From Pararhizobium sp. A13 (lineage in GTDB: Bacteria > Pseudomonadota > Alphaproteobacteria > Rhizobiales > Rhizobiaceae): a stretch of 64,000 bases of DNA. Of this stretch, positions 8,737-17,024 are shown in pieces. Numbering within the stretch: the first letter of the stretch is position 1; every line of letters begins with the position of its first letter. Both the position numbers and the translations under genes were made by a program. The notes under the pieces are model-generated. The model was not told the DNA's origin, did not search any database, and saw only the letters and a list, made by a program, of their open reading frames with translations. The stretch spans positions 1 through 64,000 of the forward strand of contig NZ_CP149511.1 of the NCBI RefSeq assembly GCF_040126305.1. Reading direction: 5' to 3'.

Positions 8737-8754
8737 CGGCAAAAAATTTTCCAC

Positions 8755-8775
8755 AATTTTGGAACGATCAGTCAA
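8755..8775. promoter_or_regulatory. TetR operator, copy 2, before the oxidoreductase gene
   Basis: Inverted copy (19 of 21 positions) of the block at 8134-8154. The shared core is GATCGTTCCA in one orientation and TGGAACGATC in the other. It sits 14 bp before the oxidoreductase ATG, overlapping where a repressor would block transcription or initiation. Confidence 0.65.
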
Positions 8776-8788
8776 GAAAGGAATGCAG

Positions 8789-9757
8789 ATGAAAGCTGTT
8801 ATCATGAACAGCATCGGTGACACCGATGTCATGGAAGTCGTGGATCGTCCGGAGCCGGCCGCGACGCCGGGACATGTTCTCGTCGAAATCGCCGTGGCGG
8901 GCGTGAACTTTATGGACATCGGTGTTCGCCAGGGTATGGCCTGGACGGAAACTCCAAATCCGAAAGTACTTGGTGTCGAAGGGGCTGGCCGCGTGCTAGC
9001 GATCGGCGAAGGCGTGGCGGAGTTTGCTATCGGTGATCGCGTCGCCTGGGTTTACGCCCCGGGAAGCTATGCGGAACGCATTTCGATTCCTGCGACGTCG
9101 CTCGTGAAAGTCCCTGAATTTATTGATGACCGAACGGCTGCTTCGCTCATGATGCAGGGATTGACCGCCAGTCACTTCGCCACCGATTTCCATCCAATTC
9201 AGCCCGGGGATACTGCTCTCGTACATGCAGCGGCAGGCGGCGTCGGCCTGTTGCTGACACAGATCATCAGGTTGAGAGGCGGCCGCGTTATCGGTCGCGT
9301 ATCGTCCGACGACAAGGTCGCAATCGCCAAGCAGGCAGGTGCCGAGGCCGTCATCGTGGATACGGAGGGAGAATTCGCTGACGAAGTCCTGCGCCTGACC
9401 GACGGCAGGGGCGTGGAAGTGGTCTATGACGGTTCCGGACCCAAGACCTTTAAGGGTTCCCTCGACGCACTTCGCCGGTCAGGTACGTTCTGCTGGTATG
9501 GCCCGGTGCTCGGAGGGCCCGGGCCCCTGGATATTATGAGCCTGCCGAAAAGCATCAGGATCGGCTACGCCGTCTTTTCCGACCACATCCATACACCCGA
9601 GCTCCTTCGCGCCCGCACCACGCAGCTTTTCGATTGGATTGAGAATGGGTCGCTCAAGGTCGGCATCGGCGGAATCTATCCCCTCGCGCAAGCCGCCCAG
9701 GCGCACGCGGACATGGCTAGCCGCGCGACCACCGGTAAGCTGCTTTTGATCCCATAA
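8789..9757 (+). CDS. Zinc-independent quinone oxidoreductase (MDR family)
   Basis: NADPH-dependent oxidoreductase of 322 residues resembling quinone oxidoreductase 1 (QOR). Seen: a GroES-like N-terminal domain (VAGVNFMDIGVRQG), the MDR nucleotide motif HAAAGGVGLLLTQI, and no zinc-ligand cysteines. The ATG at 8789 has AAAGGA six bases upstream; an ATG at 8783 overlaps that site. It would reduce quinones or alpha,beta-unsaturated carbonyls in the cytoplasm. Control by the adjacent TetR protein is suggested by the paired 21-bp sites. Confidence 0.88.
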   Translation: MKAVIMNSIGDTDVMEVVDRPEPAATPGHVLVEIAVAGVNFMDIGVRQGMAWTETPNPKVLGVEGAGRVLAIGEGVAEFAIGDRVAWVYAPGSYAERISIPATSLVKVPEFIDDRTAASLMMQGLTASHFATDFHPIQPGDTALVHAAAGGVGLLLTQIIRLRGGRVIGRVSSDDKVAIAKQAGAEAVIVDTEGEFADEVLRLTDGRGVEVVYDGSGPKTFKGSLDALRRSGTFCWYGPVLGGPGPLDIMSLPKSIRIGYAVFSDHIHTPELLRARTTQLFDWIENGSLKVGIGGIYPLAQAAQAHADMASRATTGKLLLIP

Positions 9758-9839
9758 GGGAGCAAGTGATCAGCGATACAGTGAATTGACCGGCGCTGTT
9801 GGCAGGGCGCTATCTGCCGATCAGCGTTGTTCGATCCTG

Positions 9840-9999
9840 CAGTGTCGTCGATGTCGCCGAGAATGCGCACACATCGATCATAGAAGGTCTCCCCCGCCAT
9901 TGTCCGTTCGACACACCGTGTGGAATGGACAAACAGCCGCGCACCGAGCTCGCGCTCGAGCGCCTGGATCTGGGTGGACAGCGCTCCTGCGCGCTTCAT
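9840..9999 (-). pseudogene. LysR regulator remnant (part of the HTH only)
   Basis: About 52 codons read LSTQIQALERELGARLF and then a stretch resembling the rest of a LysR DNA-binding domain and linker helix, ending near GETFYDRCVRILGDIDD. The first part of the HTH and the whole effector domain are missing. It begins exactly where the neighbouring LysR gene ends (ATGA overlap), as if a deletion joined two LysR genes. Confidence 0.7.
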
Positions 10000-10901
10000 T
10001 TCAAGAGATGATCCGGTCGGCCGGCAAATCGCGCGACGAGAAAATCAATAAAGACGCGCAGCTTGACCGGAATATAGCGTGTCGGCGGATAGAGGGCGTA
10101 AACCGACATTTCCGGGACTTCGTAGTCTGAAAGAATGCGCAGGAGGCTACCGTCCCGTACCTGAGCGCTCACTATGAACGTAGGCAATAGTGCTATGCCT
10201 CTCCCGTCGACGGCCGCATCGCGCAGAATTTCGCCATTGTTCGAGCACAGCGTCCAGGGTACCTGAACAGTGTGCTCTCCATCGGCACCGGTCAATTTCC
10301 ATTGCATGCCGGTGGCCAGGTAACCGTAACTCAGGCAGTTGTGATCCCGCAGATACTTCGGATGTTTCGGCATGCCGGCCCGATCCAGATAGTGTGGGGA
10401 AGCGCAAAGGATACGGGGTACGGGCGCAATCTTGCGGGCGATGAGGTTGAAGGGTGGCGACTCGGTGATGCGTACGGTTACGTCAAAACCCTCCTGAACC
10501 GTATCGAGTTGCTCATCGCTCAGCGCCAGGTTTGTTTGAAGCTCGGGATAGCGCTCCATGAAGTCGCTGACCGCATGGCCGAGGAGCATCGTGCCGAACG
10601 ACATCGGTGCATTGACACGCAGCAGACCGCGCGGTGCGGCATGGGAGTGCGATAGCGCGAGCTCCGCCTCCTCGATCTCCGCCAGGATGCTGATGCAGCG
10701 TTCGAAATAGCTTTGGCCGGCATCGGTCGGACTGACGCTCTGGGTCGTGCGGTTCAGCAGTTGCACCCCGAGGTCGGCTTCAAGGTCGATAACATATTTA
10801 CTGACGGCAGAGCGGGACAAACGCATTTCCTTTGCCGCTTCGGTAAAGCTGCCATGCGCCACAACTTTTGTGAATGCTCGCATGTTCGTCAGCTTGTCCA
10901 T
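9996..10901 (-). CDS. LysR-type transcriptional regulator
   Basis: LTTR of 301 residues. Seen: the N-terminal winged HTH MRAFTKVVAHGSFTEAAKEMRLSRSAVSKYV (residues 7-37), linker helix, and a LysR substrate domain with VNAPMSFG near 96 and the GRGIALLP block near 237. It reads away from the isochorismatase-like gene across a 298-bp spacer and is the obvious candidate regulator of the 11.2-16.4 kb genes. The proteins of this CrgA/DmlR-like branch often respond to small aromatic or carbonyl compounds; the effector here is unknown. Confidence 0.9.
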   Translation of the reverse strand: MDKLTNMRAFTKVVAHGSFTEAAKEMRLSRSAVSKYVIDLEADLGVQLLNRTTQSVSPTDAGQSYFERCISILAEIEEAELALSHSHAAPRGLLRVNAPMSFGTMLLGHAVSDFMERYPELQTNLALSDEQLDTVQEGFDVTVRITESPPFNLIARKIAPVPRILCASPHYLDRAGMPKHPKYLRDHNCLSYGYLATGMQWKLTGADGEHTVQVPWTLCSNNGEILRDAAVDGRGIALLPTFIVSAQVRDGSLLRILSDYEVPEMSVYALYPPTRYIPVKLRVFIDFLVARFAGRPDHLLK

Positions 10902-11199
10902 TTGATAATCTCCGTCTGTATAAGATTTTACTCATCGAATACTATCATCGCGGCCGTTGTCAACGAAACGGTGACAAGTTGGTGAGCATTGCGGCAATTG
11001 TCATCGGTTTGTCTCCGCTGTAGTACAGTCTCTCTTAGCGTGTACGGGCAAGAATCGGAGCGGCCCTGCTGCGCGACGTAATGATTGGAGGAAAACCAGG
11101 CGTTAGTGGTCATCGATTGCCTTTTCCTGGCTGTTACATGAGTGCCGACGATCCGGGCAGTTCTTCAATAACCGTGCCTTCACGACAAAGGAGCAGGAA

Positions 11200-11889
11200 A
11201 TGTCCAAATATCTCGAAGTGCTAACCCCGCAAAATAGCCAGATCATCTTCATCGACCAGCAGCCTCAGATGGCGTTCGGCGTACAGTCGATCGACCGGCA
11301 GACCCTGAAAAACAACGTTGTCGCTTTGGCAAAGGCCGCCAAGGTTTTCAACATTCCGACGACGATCACCACGGTTGAGACGGATAGTTTCTCCGGGAAC
11401 ACTTACCCCGAACTGCTGGGCGTTTTCCCGGAGAACAACGTCCTCGAGCGCACGTCGATGAATTCGTGGGACGATCAGAACGTTCGTGATGCGCTGGCGA
11501 AGAATGCAGCGAACGGTCGGAAAAAAGTGGTCGTTTCGGGCCTTTGGACGGAAGTCTGCAACACCACCTTCGCACTCTCCTGCCTGCATGACACCGACTA
11601 CGAAATCTACATGGTTGCAGACGCCTCGGGCGGCACCTCCGTCGATGCGCACAAATACGCGATGGACCGCATGATCCAGGCTGGCGTCGTCCCGATGACG
11701 TGGCAGCAGGTCATGTTGGAGTGGCAGCGCGATTGGGCACACAAGGAGACCTACGATGCCGTCACCGGCATCGTCAAGGAACACTCCGGCGCGTACGGCA
11801 TGGGTATCGACTATGCGATCACCCATGTCCACAAAGGCCCCGAGCGCGTGACGCATGGTGAACGCGTCGGCCCGAACCCGGCGAAATAA
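11200..11889 (+). CDS. Isochorismatase-like (cysteine hydrolase, YcaC type) protein
   Basis: Cytoplasmic hydrolase of 229 residues. Seen: N-terminal IIFIDQQPQM with Asp19 and the nucleophile region VVSGLWTEVCNTTFALS with Cys120, the two conserved positions of the cysteine-hydrolase triad; the position that is often Lys lies near Arg84 in VLERTSMNSWDD, as in the YcaC branch. AAGGAG lies seven bases before the ATG. It is divergent from the LysR gene and precedes the XapX/amidohydrolase/DoxX/MFS genes. YcaC-like enzymes have no firm physiological substrate, so none is assigned. Confidence 0.88.
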   Translation: MSKYLEVLTPQNSQIIFIDQQPQMAFGVQSIDRQTLKNNVVALAKAAKVFNIPTTITTVETDSFSGNTYPELLGVFPENNVLERTSMNSWDDQNVRDALAKNAANGRKKVVVSGLWTEVCNTTFALSCLHDTDYEIYMVADASGGTSVDAHKYAMDRMIQAGVVPMTWQQVMLEWQRDWAHKETYDAVTGIVKEHSGAYGMGIDYAITHVHKGPERVTHGERVGPNPAK

Positions 11890-11902
11890 TTGTGACTGGC
11901 TT

Positions 11903-11949
11903 GCCGATGGCGGACGGAACCCACAAGGGCAAACCGCCTCGCCATCGGC
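11903..11949 (+). terminator. Possible stem-loop after the isochorismatase-like gene
   Basis: GCCGATGGCG at 11903-11912 pairs perfectly with CGCCATCGGC at 11940-11949 around a 27-base loop. An A-rich rather than T-rich stretch follows, so this may be a processing or weak termination site rather than a classic intrinsic terminator. Confidence 0.4.
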
Positions 11950-12078
11950 CCATTAAAAATTGCGACCGTTCTACCGACGACATCACGGACCCACTCAAAG
12001 GGCGACGATCGGCGATATGCTGCGTTGGTGGAGACGGGGAGGTGATCGCCCAACGACAATTGCAATCGGAGGCATCCC

Positions 12079-12357
12079 ATGAAACTCTATCTCATGTCCC
12101 TCGGCGCCGGTATTCTTGTCGGTGTTATCTACAGCCTGCTGAACGTGCGCTCCCCCGCGCCTCCGATCATCGCCCTTATCGGGCTGCTGGGCATCTTGAT
12201 CGGAGAGCAGCTTGTCCCCGTGGGCAAGCAGCTCATCGCTGGAACGGCTTTTGCCTCCGCTTGCGACAAGGCTCATGCCGTCAGTCATGTCTTTGGCCAG
12301 CTTCCCGGCCGGCATGTCGCCGAACAGATCAAACCTTCGGAGGTGAAGCGCTCGTGA
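12079..12357 (+). CDS. XapX domain (DUF1427) small membrane protein
   Basis: Protein of 92 residues. Seen: two hydrophobic segments, MSLGAGILVGVIYSLLNV and PPIIALIGLLGILIGEQLVP, which are the hallmark of the XapX/DUF1427 family, followed by a soluble tail. GGAGG lies six bases before the ATG. Family members are inner-membrane proteins of unknown function that recur beside amidohydrolases and isochorismatase-like hydrolases. Here it sits between those two, 43 bp ahead of the amidohydrolase gene, so co-transcription is likely. Confidence 0.85.
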   Translation: MKLYLMSLGAGILVGVIYSLLNVRSPAPPIIALIGLLGILIGEQLVPVGKQLIAGTAFASACDKAHAVSHVFGQLPGRHVAEQIKPSEVKRS

Positions 12358-12400
12358 CCGTTTCCTTCGTTGCTTCACTTCCCTTGCAAGGAGCGGGGTG

Positions 12401-14383
12401 ATGCCCACGCGCCGCACGTTCCTCGGCGCGGCGTCAAGCCTCGCTTTCCCCCGTCTGTTTTCCCCGGCCAATGCCGCCGATCCCATCAAAACGGGAGATA
12501 CTGCCATGCACGCAGATATCGTTCTTCACCACGGACTGATCACCACGCTCGACCGCGCCAACCCGAACGCCACCGCCGTCGCCATCAAGGACGGCGCCTT
12601 TCTGGCCGTGGGCGGCGACAGCGAGATCATGGCGCTGGCCGGGCCGGATACCAAGGTCATCGACCTCAAGGGCAAACGCGTCCTGCCAGGGCTGATCGAC
12701 AACCACACTCACGTCGTTCGGGGTGGGCTGAACTACAATCTGGAGCTGCGATGGGACGGTATTCGCTCGCTTGCCGATGCGATGGACATGCTCAAGCGCC
12801 AGGTGGCGATCACGCCGGCGCCGCAATGGGTGCGCGTCGTCGGCGGATTTACCGAACATCAGTTCGCCGAAAAGCGCCTGCCGACGATCGATGAGATCAA
12901 TGCTGTTGCGCCAGAGACGCCGGTTTTCCTGCTGCATCTTTACGATCGAGCACTGCTGAACGCTGCCGCCCTGCGCGCGGTGGGCTATACGAAGGACACG
13001 CCCAGCCCGCCCGGCGGTGAGATCTCCCGCGACGCCAACGGCAACCCGACCGGCCTGCTACTGGCAAAGCCGAACGCAGGCATTCTCTATTCCACGCTAG
13101 CCAAAGGTCCGAAGCTGCCTTTCGACTATCAGGTCAATTCCACCCGGCATTTCATGCGCGAGCTGAACCGTCTCGGCGTCACCGGCGTCATCGATGCGGG
13201 CGGCGGTTTCCAGAACTACCCGGACGACTACGCCGTCATCCAGAAGCTTTCCGATGACGGGCAGATGACGGTTCGCCTCGCCTACAACCTTTTCACCCAG
13301 AAGCCGAAGGAGGAAAAGCAAGACTTCCTCAACTGGACGGCCTCGTTGAAGTACAAGCAGGGCAGCGACTATTTCCGCCACAACGGCGCCGGCGAGATGC
13401 TGGTGTTTTCCGCCGCCGATTTCGAGGATTTCCGCGAACCACGCCCGGACATGCCGCCTGAAATGGAAGGCGACCTGGACGGCGTCGTGCGCATTTTGGC
13501 GGAAAACCGCTGGCCATGGCGCATGCATGCAACCTATGACGAGACGATCTCCCGCGCGCTCGATGTCTTCGAGAAGGTCAATCAGGACATTCCGCTTGAA
13601 GGGCTGAACTGGTTCTTCGACCATGCCGAAACAATTTCCGAGCGCTCGATCGACCGCATCGCCGCGCTTGGCGGTGGGATCGCCGTGCAGCACCGCATGG
13701 CCTATCAAGGCGAATATTTCGTCGATCGCTACGGACATGGCGCCGCCGAAGCCACCCCGCCGATCGCCCGCATGCTCGAAAAGGGTGTGAAGGTCTCGGC
13801 GGGCACCGACGCCACCCGCGTCGCCTCCTATAACCCATGGGTATCCCTCTCGTGGATGATCACCGGCAAGACGGTCGGCGGCATGCAGCTTTATCCGCGC
13901 GCCAACTGCCTCGACCGGGAAACAGCGCTGAGGATGTGGACTGAGAACGTAACGTGGTTCTCCAACGAGGAGGGTAAAAAGGGCCGCATCGAGAAGGGCC
14001 AGTTCGCCGACCTCATCGTGCCGGACAAGGACTTTTTCGCCTGTTCGGAAGACGAGATTTCCTTCCTCACCTCCGATCTGACCATGGTCGGCGGCAAGAT
14101 CGTCTATGGTGCCATAGACTTCAAGGAGCTCAACGAAAACGACGTGCCGCCGGCCATGCCGGACTGGTCGCCGGTGCGTGCCTTTGGCGGTTACGCCGCA
14201 TGGGGCGAGCCCGACGGAGCTGGCAAGAACTCGCTGCGCCGTGCAGCGATTTCCGGCTGCGGCTGCACCAACAATTGCAACGTGCACGGTCATGACCATG
14301 CGGGCGCGTGGACGTCGAAACTGCCGGTTGCCGATCTCAAAGGCTTTTTCGGCGCGCTCGGCTGCGCCTGCTGGGCTGTATAA
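12401..14383 (+). CDS. Tat-exported YtcJ-type amidohydrolase with Cys/His-rich tail
   Basis: Metal-dependent hydrolase of 660 residues. Seen: a twin-arginine signal PTRRTFLGAASSLAF at residues 2-16, the metal motif NHTH with His102 and His104, the Amidohydro_3 body, a HATYD block and the late SAGTDATR motif holding the catalytic Asp. AAGGAG lies seven bases before the ATG at 12401. It would act in the periplasm on an amide, imide or similar bond; the substrate is unknown. Odd: the last 46 residues carry five Cys and three His (SGCGCTNNCNVHGHDH and a final GCACWAV), which is unusual for a YtcJ-like enzyme and suggests extra metal or disulfide chemistry. It is followed after 11 bp by a DoxX-like gene. 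Confidence 0.88.
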   Translation: MPTRRTFLGAASSLAFPRLFSPANAADPIKTGDTAMHADIVLHHGLITTLDRANPNATAVAIKDGAFLAVGGDSEIMALAGPDTKVIDLKGKRVLPGLIDNHTHVVRGGLNYNLELRWDGIRSLADAMDMLKRQVAITPAPQWVRVVGGFTEHQFAEKRLPTIDEINAVAPETPVFLLHLYDRALLNAAALRAVGYTKDTPSPPGGEISRDANGNPTGLLLAKPNAGILYSTLAKGPKLPFDYQVNSTRHFMRELNRLGVTGVIDAGGGFQNYPDDYAVIQKLSDDGQMTVRLAYNLFTQKPKEEKQDFLNWTASLKYKQGSDYFRHNGAGEMLVFSAADFEDFREPRPDMPPEMEGDLDGVVRILAENRWPWRMHATYDETISRALDVFEKVNQDIPLEGLNWFFDHAETISERSIDRIAALGGGIAVQHRMAYQGEYFVDRYGHGAAEATPPIARMLEKGVKVSAGTDATRVASYNPWVSLSWMITGKTVGGMQLYPRANCLDRETALRMWTENVTWFSNEEGKKGRIEKGQFADLIVPDKDFFACSEDEISFLTSDLTMVGGKIVYGAIDFKELNENDVPPAMPDWSPVRAFGGYAAWGEPDGAGKNSLRRAAISGCGCTNNCNVHGHDHAGAWTSKLPVADLKGFFGALGCACWAV

Positions 14384-14394
14384 GGGGCATCGGT

Positions 14395-14823
14395 ATGATC
14401 GAACAGAAACTGTCCGCAATCGCGCGGCCCCTCGTCACATCGCCGGCCATGCGTTTCATCGCGCTTCTCGGTCTTTGCGCAGCCTATATTCAGGGGCCGC
14501 TCACCAAGCTCTTCGATTTTCAGGGTGCGCTTGGCGAGATGGAGCATTTCGGGCTCCATCCCGCCGCGTTCTTCGCCGTCGCGGTCATCGTGATCGAGCT
14601 TGCCGCCTCCGCCATGATCCTCACAGGCTTCTGGCGCTGGCTGGGCGCGGTCGGCCTTTGCGGCTTTACTCTGCTGGCCACATTCATTGCGCTTCGCTTC
14701 TGGGAACTGCCACCTGGTATGGACCGCATGATGGCGGCCAATGCCTTTTTCGAGCATCTTGGACTGGCTGGCGCCTTTCTGTTGGTTGCCGGTATGGACA
14801 TCACCAAAGGCTTTGGCCGATGA
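14395..14823 (+). CDS. DoxX family membrane protein
   Basis: Integral membrane protein of 142 residues with four predicted helices. Seen: AAYIQGPLTKLFDFQGALGEMEHFGLHP, then IELAASAMILTGFWRWLGA, matching the DoxX core. The ATG at 14395 lies just after the amidohydrolase stop and the stop overlaps the next gene's start (ATGA), so it is translationally coupled to the MFS gene. DoxX proteins are membrane redox accessories of loosely defined role. Confidence 0.85.
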   Translation: MIEQKLSAIARPLVTSPAMRFIALLGLCAAYIQGPLTKLFDFQGALGEMEHFGLHPAAFFAVAVIVIELAASAMILTGFWRWLGAVGLCGFTLLATFIALRFWELPPGMDRMMAANAFFEHLGLAGAFLLVAGMDITKGFGR

Positions 14824-16427
14824 GTGAAGTCAACCCCTCTTCCGGCGGCAGTTTTGCGCCGCTTCGCCAATCGGTCTTTGCGGTGCTATGGGCCGCCACC
14901 GTGCTTGGCAACACCGGCAGCTTCATGCGCGACGTGGCCAGTTCGTGGCTGATGACAGACCTTTCCGCCGCGCCCGCCGCCGTCGCCATGGTGCAGGCCG
15001 CGGGCACGCTGCCCATCTTCCTGCTCGCCATTCCGGCGGGTGTCCTGTCCGACATTCTCGATCGGCGCAAATTCCTGATCGCGATCCAGGTCTTGCTTGC
15101 GGGCGTCAGCATCACGTTGATGGCGCTCGCCTATACCGGTTTGCTCTCGGTCAGCGCCTTGATCGGCCTTACGTTCCTCGGCGGAGTTGGTGCTGCGCTG
15201 ATGGGACCGACATGGCAGGCGATCGTACCGGAGCTGGTGCCTAGGGAGGATGTCAAAAGTGCCGTGGCGCTCAATTCCCTGGGTATCAACATTGCCCGTT
15301 CCATCGGTCCGGCAGCTGGCGGCTTGCTGCTGGCCGCCTTTGGTGCCGCGGTTACCTACGGCGTGGATGTGGCGAGCTACATAGTCGTTATCGCCGCGCT
15401 CCTTTGGTGGCCGCGCGCCAAAAATGCCGATGATGCGTTGTCGGAGCACTTTTTCGGCGCGTTCCGCGCGGGTCTGCGTTATACGCGTGCCAGTCGCTCC
15501 TTGCATATCGTGCTGTTGCGCGCCGCGATCTTCTTTGCCTTCGCCAGTGCCGTTTGGGCGCTCCTGCCACTGGTGGCGCGTAATCTGCTCGGCGGCGACG
15601 CGGGCTTTTACGGCATCCTGCTCGGCGCTGTCGGCGCGGGCGCGATCGGCGGGGCGCTCGTCATGCCGAGGCTTCGCGAGCGTTTTGATGCCGACAGCCT
15701 GCTTCTTGGCTCGGCAACGATCACCGCGCTGGTGATGGCAACGCTTTCCTTTGCTCCGCCGCAGTGGCTGGCAATCATCATTCTACTATTTCTCGGCGGT
15801 GCCTGGATCATGGCATTGACGACGCTGAATGGCGCAGCGCAATCGATTCTGCCCAACTGGGTGCGCGGGCGCGGCCTTGCCGTCTACCTCACCGTGTTCA
15901 ACGGCGCGATGACGGCCGGCAGCCTCGGTTGGGGGGCGGTCGCGGAAGCGGCCGGCGTGGCAGGAACGCTTGTCATCGGCGCCGTCGGCCTCGGGTTGGC
16001 CGGCATTGTCATGCACCGGGTCAAGCTGCCTTCCGGTGATGCCGATCTGATACCCTCCAACCATTGGCCCGAACCGCTTGTAGCAGAGCCTGTGGCGCAT
16101 GATCGCGGCCCAGTGCTCATCCTCATCGAATACCGCATCGAAAAGCAGTACCGGCCGGCCTTCCTGTCCGTACTCGACGATCTCTCGCAGGAGAGGCGGC
16201 GCGATGGCGCTTACGGCTGGGGCGTAACGGAGGATTCTGCCGATCCGGAAAAGATAGTCGAGTGGTTCATGGTCGAATCCTGGGCCGAGCATCTGCGCCA
16301 ACACAAGCGCGTTTCCAAGGCGGATGCCGACCTGCAAGGTAGGGTATTGACCTATCACGCCGGGCCGGAAGAGCCAGTGGTGCGGCACTTCCTTGCCATC
16401 GATCCGCGGCATGAAGGGGTGGATTAG
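14820..16427 (+). CDS. MFS exporter (MFS_3 family) with C-terminal ABM-like domain
   Basis: Transporter of 535 residues. Seen: about eleven to twelve hydrophobic segments over residues 15-400, the MFS loop GVLSDILDRRKFL near 75, then a soluble domain (about 425-515) beginning VLILIEYRIEKQYRPAFLSV that looks like a dimeric alpha-beta barrel (ABM/Dabb) domain. This layout is characteristic of PF05977 exporters. The ATG overlaps the DoxX stop. It closes the XapX-amidohydrolase-DoxX operon and probably exports a small molecule handled by those enzymes (inferred). Confidence 0.88.
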   Translation: MSEVNPSSGGSFAPLRQSVFAVLWAATVLGNTGSFMRDVASSWLMTDLSAAPAAVAMVQAAGTLPIFLLAIPAGVLSDILDRRKFLIAIQVLLAGVSITLMALAYTGLLSVSALIGLTFLGGVGAALMGPTWQAIVPELVPREDVKSAVALNSLGINIARSIGPAAGGLLLAAFGAAVTYGVDVASYIVVIAALLWWPRAKNADDALSEHFFGAFRAGLRYTRASRSLHIVLLRAAIFFAFASAVWALLPLVARNLLGGDAGFYGILLGAVGAGAIGGALVMPRLRERFDADSLLLGSATITALVMATLSFAPPQWLAIIILLFLGGAWIMALTTLNGAAQSILPNWVRGRGLAVYLTVFNGAMTAGSLGWGAVAEAAGVAGTLVIGAVGLGLAGIVMHRVKLPSGDADLIPSNHWPEPLVAEPVAHDRGPVLILIEYRIEKQYRPAFLSVLDDLSQERRRDGAYGWGVTEDSADPEKIVEWFMVESWAEHLRQHKRVSKADADLQGRVLTYHAGPEEPVVRHFLAIDPRHEGVD

Positions 16428-16874
16428 CCGGAGCATCCGGCGTATCTGCGTTTGGAGACAAGTGGCCTCCGCCATCAACGATTGCAGAGGATGCAATGAA
16501 ATACGGCGGTCCAGCTACGACTGCGTCAGTTCGGCTGAGACTAGGCAACGTGCGTCGTCAATCATGGCGACTCCAGGCGACGGGCATCCTTCGGCGATGG
16601 TTGAACGTCCCGCAGCCAAATGAGATTCCAGGGGAGCCATTGTGTGATCTCCGACGCACAGAACGGGAACATCGCGCGAGACATGGGTTCGATTTGCAAC
16701 CCATAAGCAACCAGTTGACCATTGACGGTCAGCGGCTGGAATCGATCCGTCCTTTGGTCCGCGGGTGAGGCCGTTGGCATGAATTTCCTTCACGCTGACG
16801 TTAAAACTCATCATTTGCGATGATTCTTCGCGCCCCCAATAGTGCCCGGGCACTCAACCAACAGGGGAAACCAC
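16428..16874. other. Intergenic stretch without a recognisable gene
   Basis: 447 bp after the MFS gene. Short frames exist on both strands, but none has a family motif together with a convincing ribosome site. It leads into two adjoining gene remnants, so it may itself be decayed. Confidence 0.5.
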
Positions 16875-17024
16875 ATGCAAAAATATAGTCTTTTAAGCAG
16901 TGTTGTGGGCGTCTGCTTGATCTTTTCCGGAACAGTCAGGGCGGATGTCGTTTTGAACGGTCGGGATGCGACGCCAGAAATGATCGTCCGGCTCGCCAAG
17001 GGTGAACCGGTGGCTCTACGCTAA
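16875..17024 (+). pseudogene. 5' remnant of a secreted aromatic amino acid lyase-like gene
   Basis: Forty-nine codons with a signal peptide (YSLLSSVVGVCLIFSGTVRA) followed by DVVLNGRDATPEMIVRLAKGEPVAL, which resembles the start of histidine/phenylalanine ammonia-lyases (LDGRxLTPExVxxxARG). AGGGGA lies seven bases before the ATG. The rest of the roughly 500-residue enzyme is missing; the next bases belong to a LysR fragment in another frame. The family call rests on a short stretch and is moderate. Confidence 0.5.

Noticed and set aside
13097..14419. Minus-strand open frame of 440 codons opposite the amidohydrolase
   Set aside because: Shadow of the amidohydrolase gene; Arg/His-rich composition without motifs.
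16562..16780. Minus-strand frame of 72 codons with a protein-like sequence
   Set aside because: No recognisable family or ribosome site, and an equally long overlapping frame exists; not enough to call a gene.
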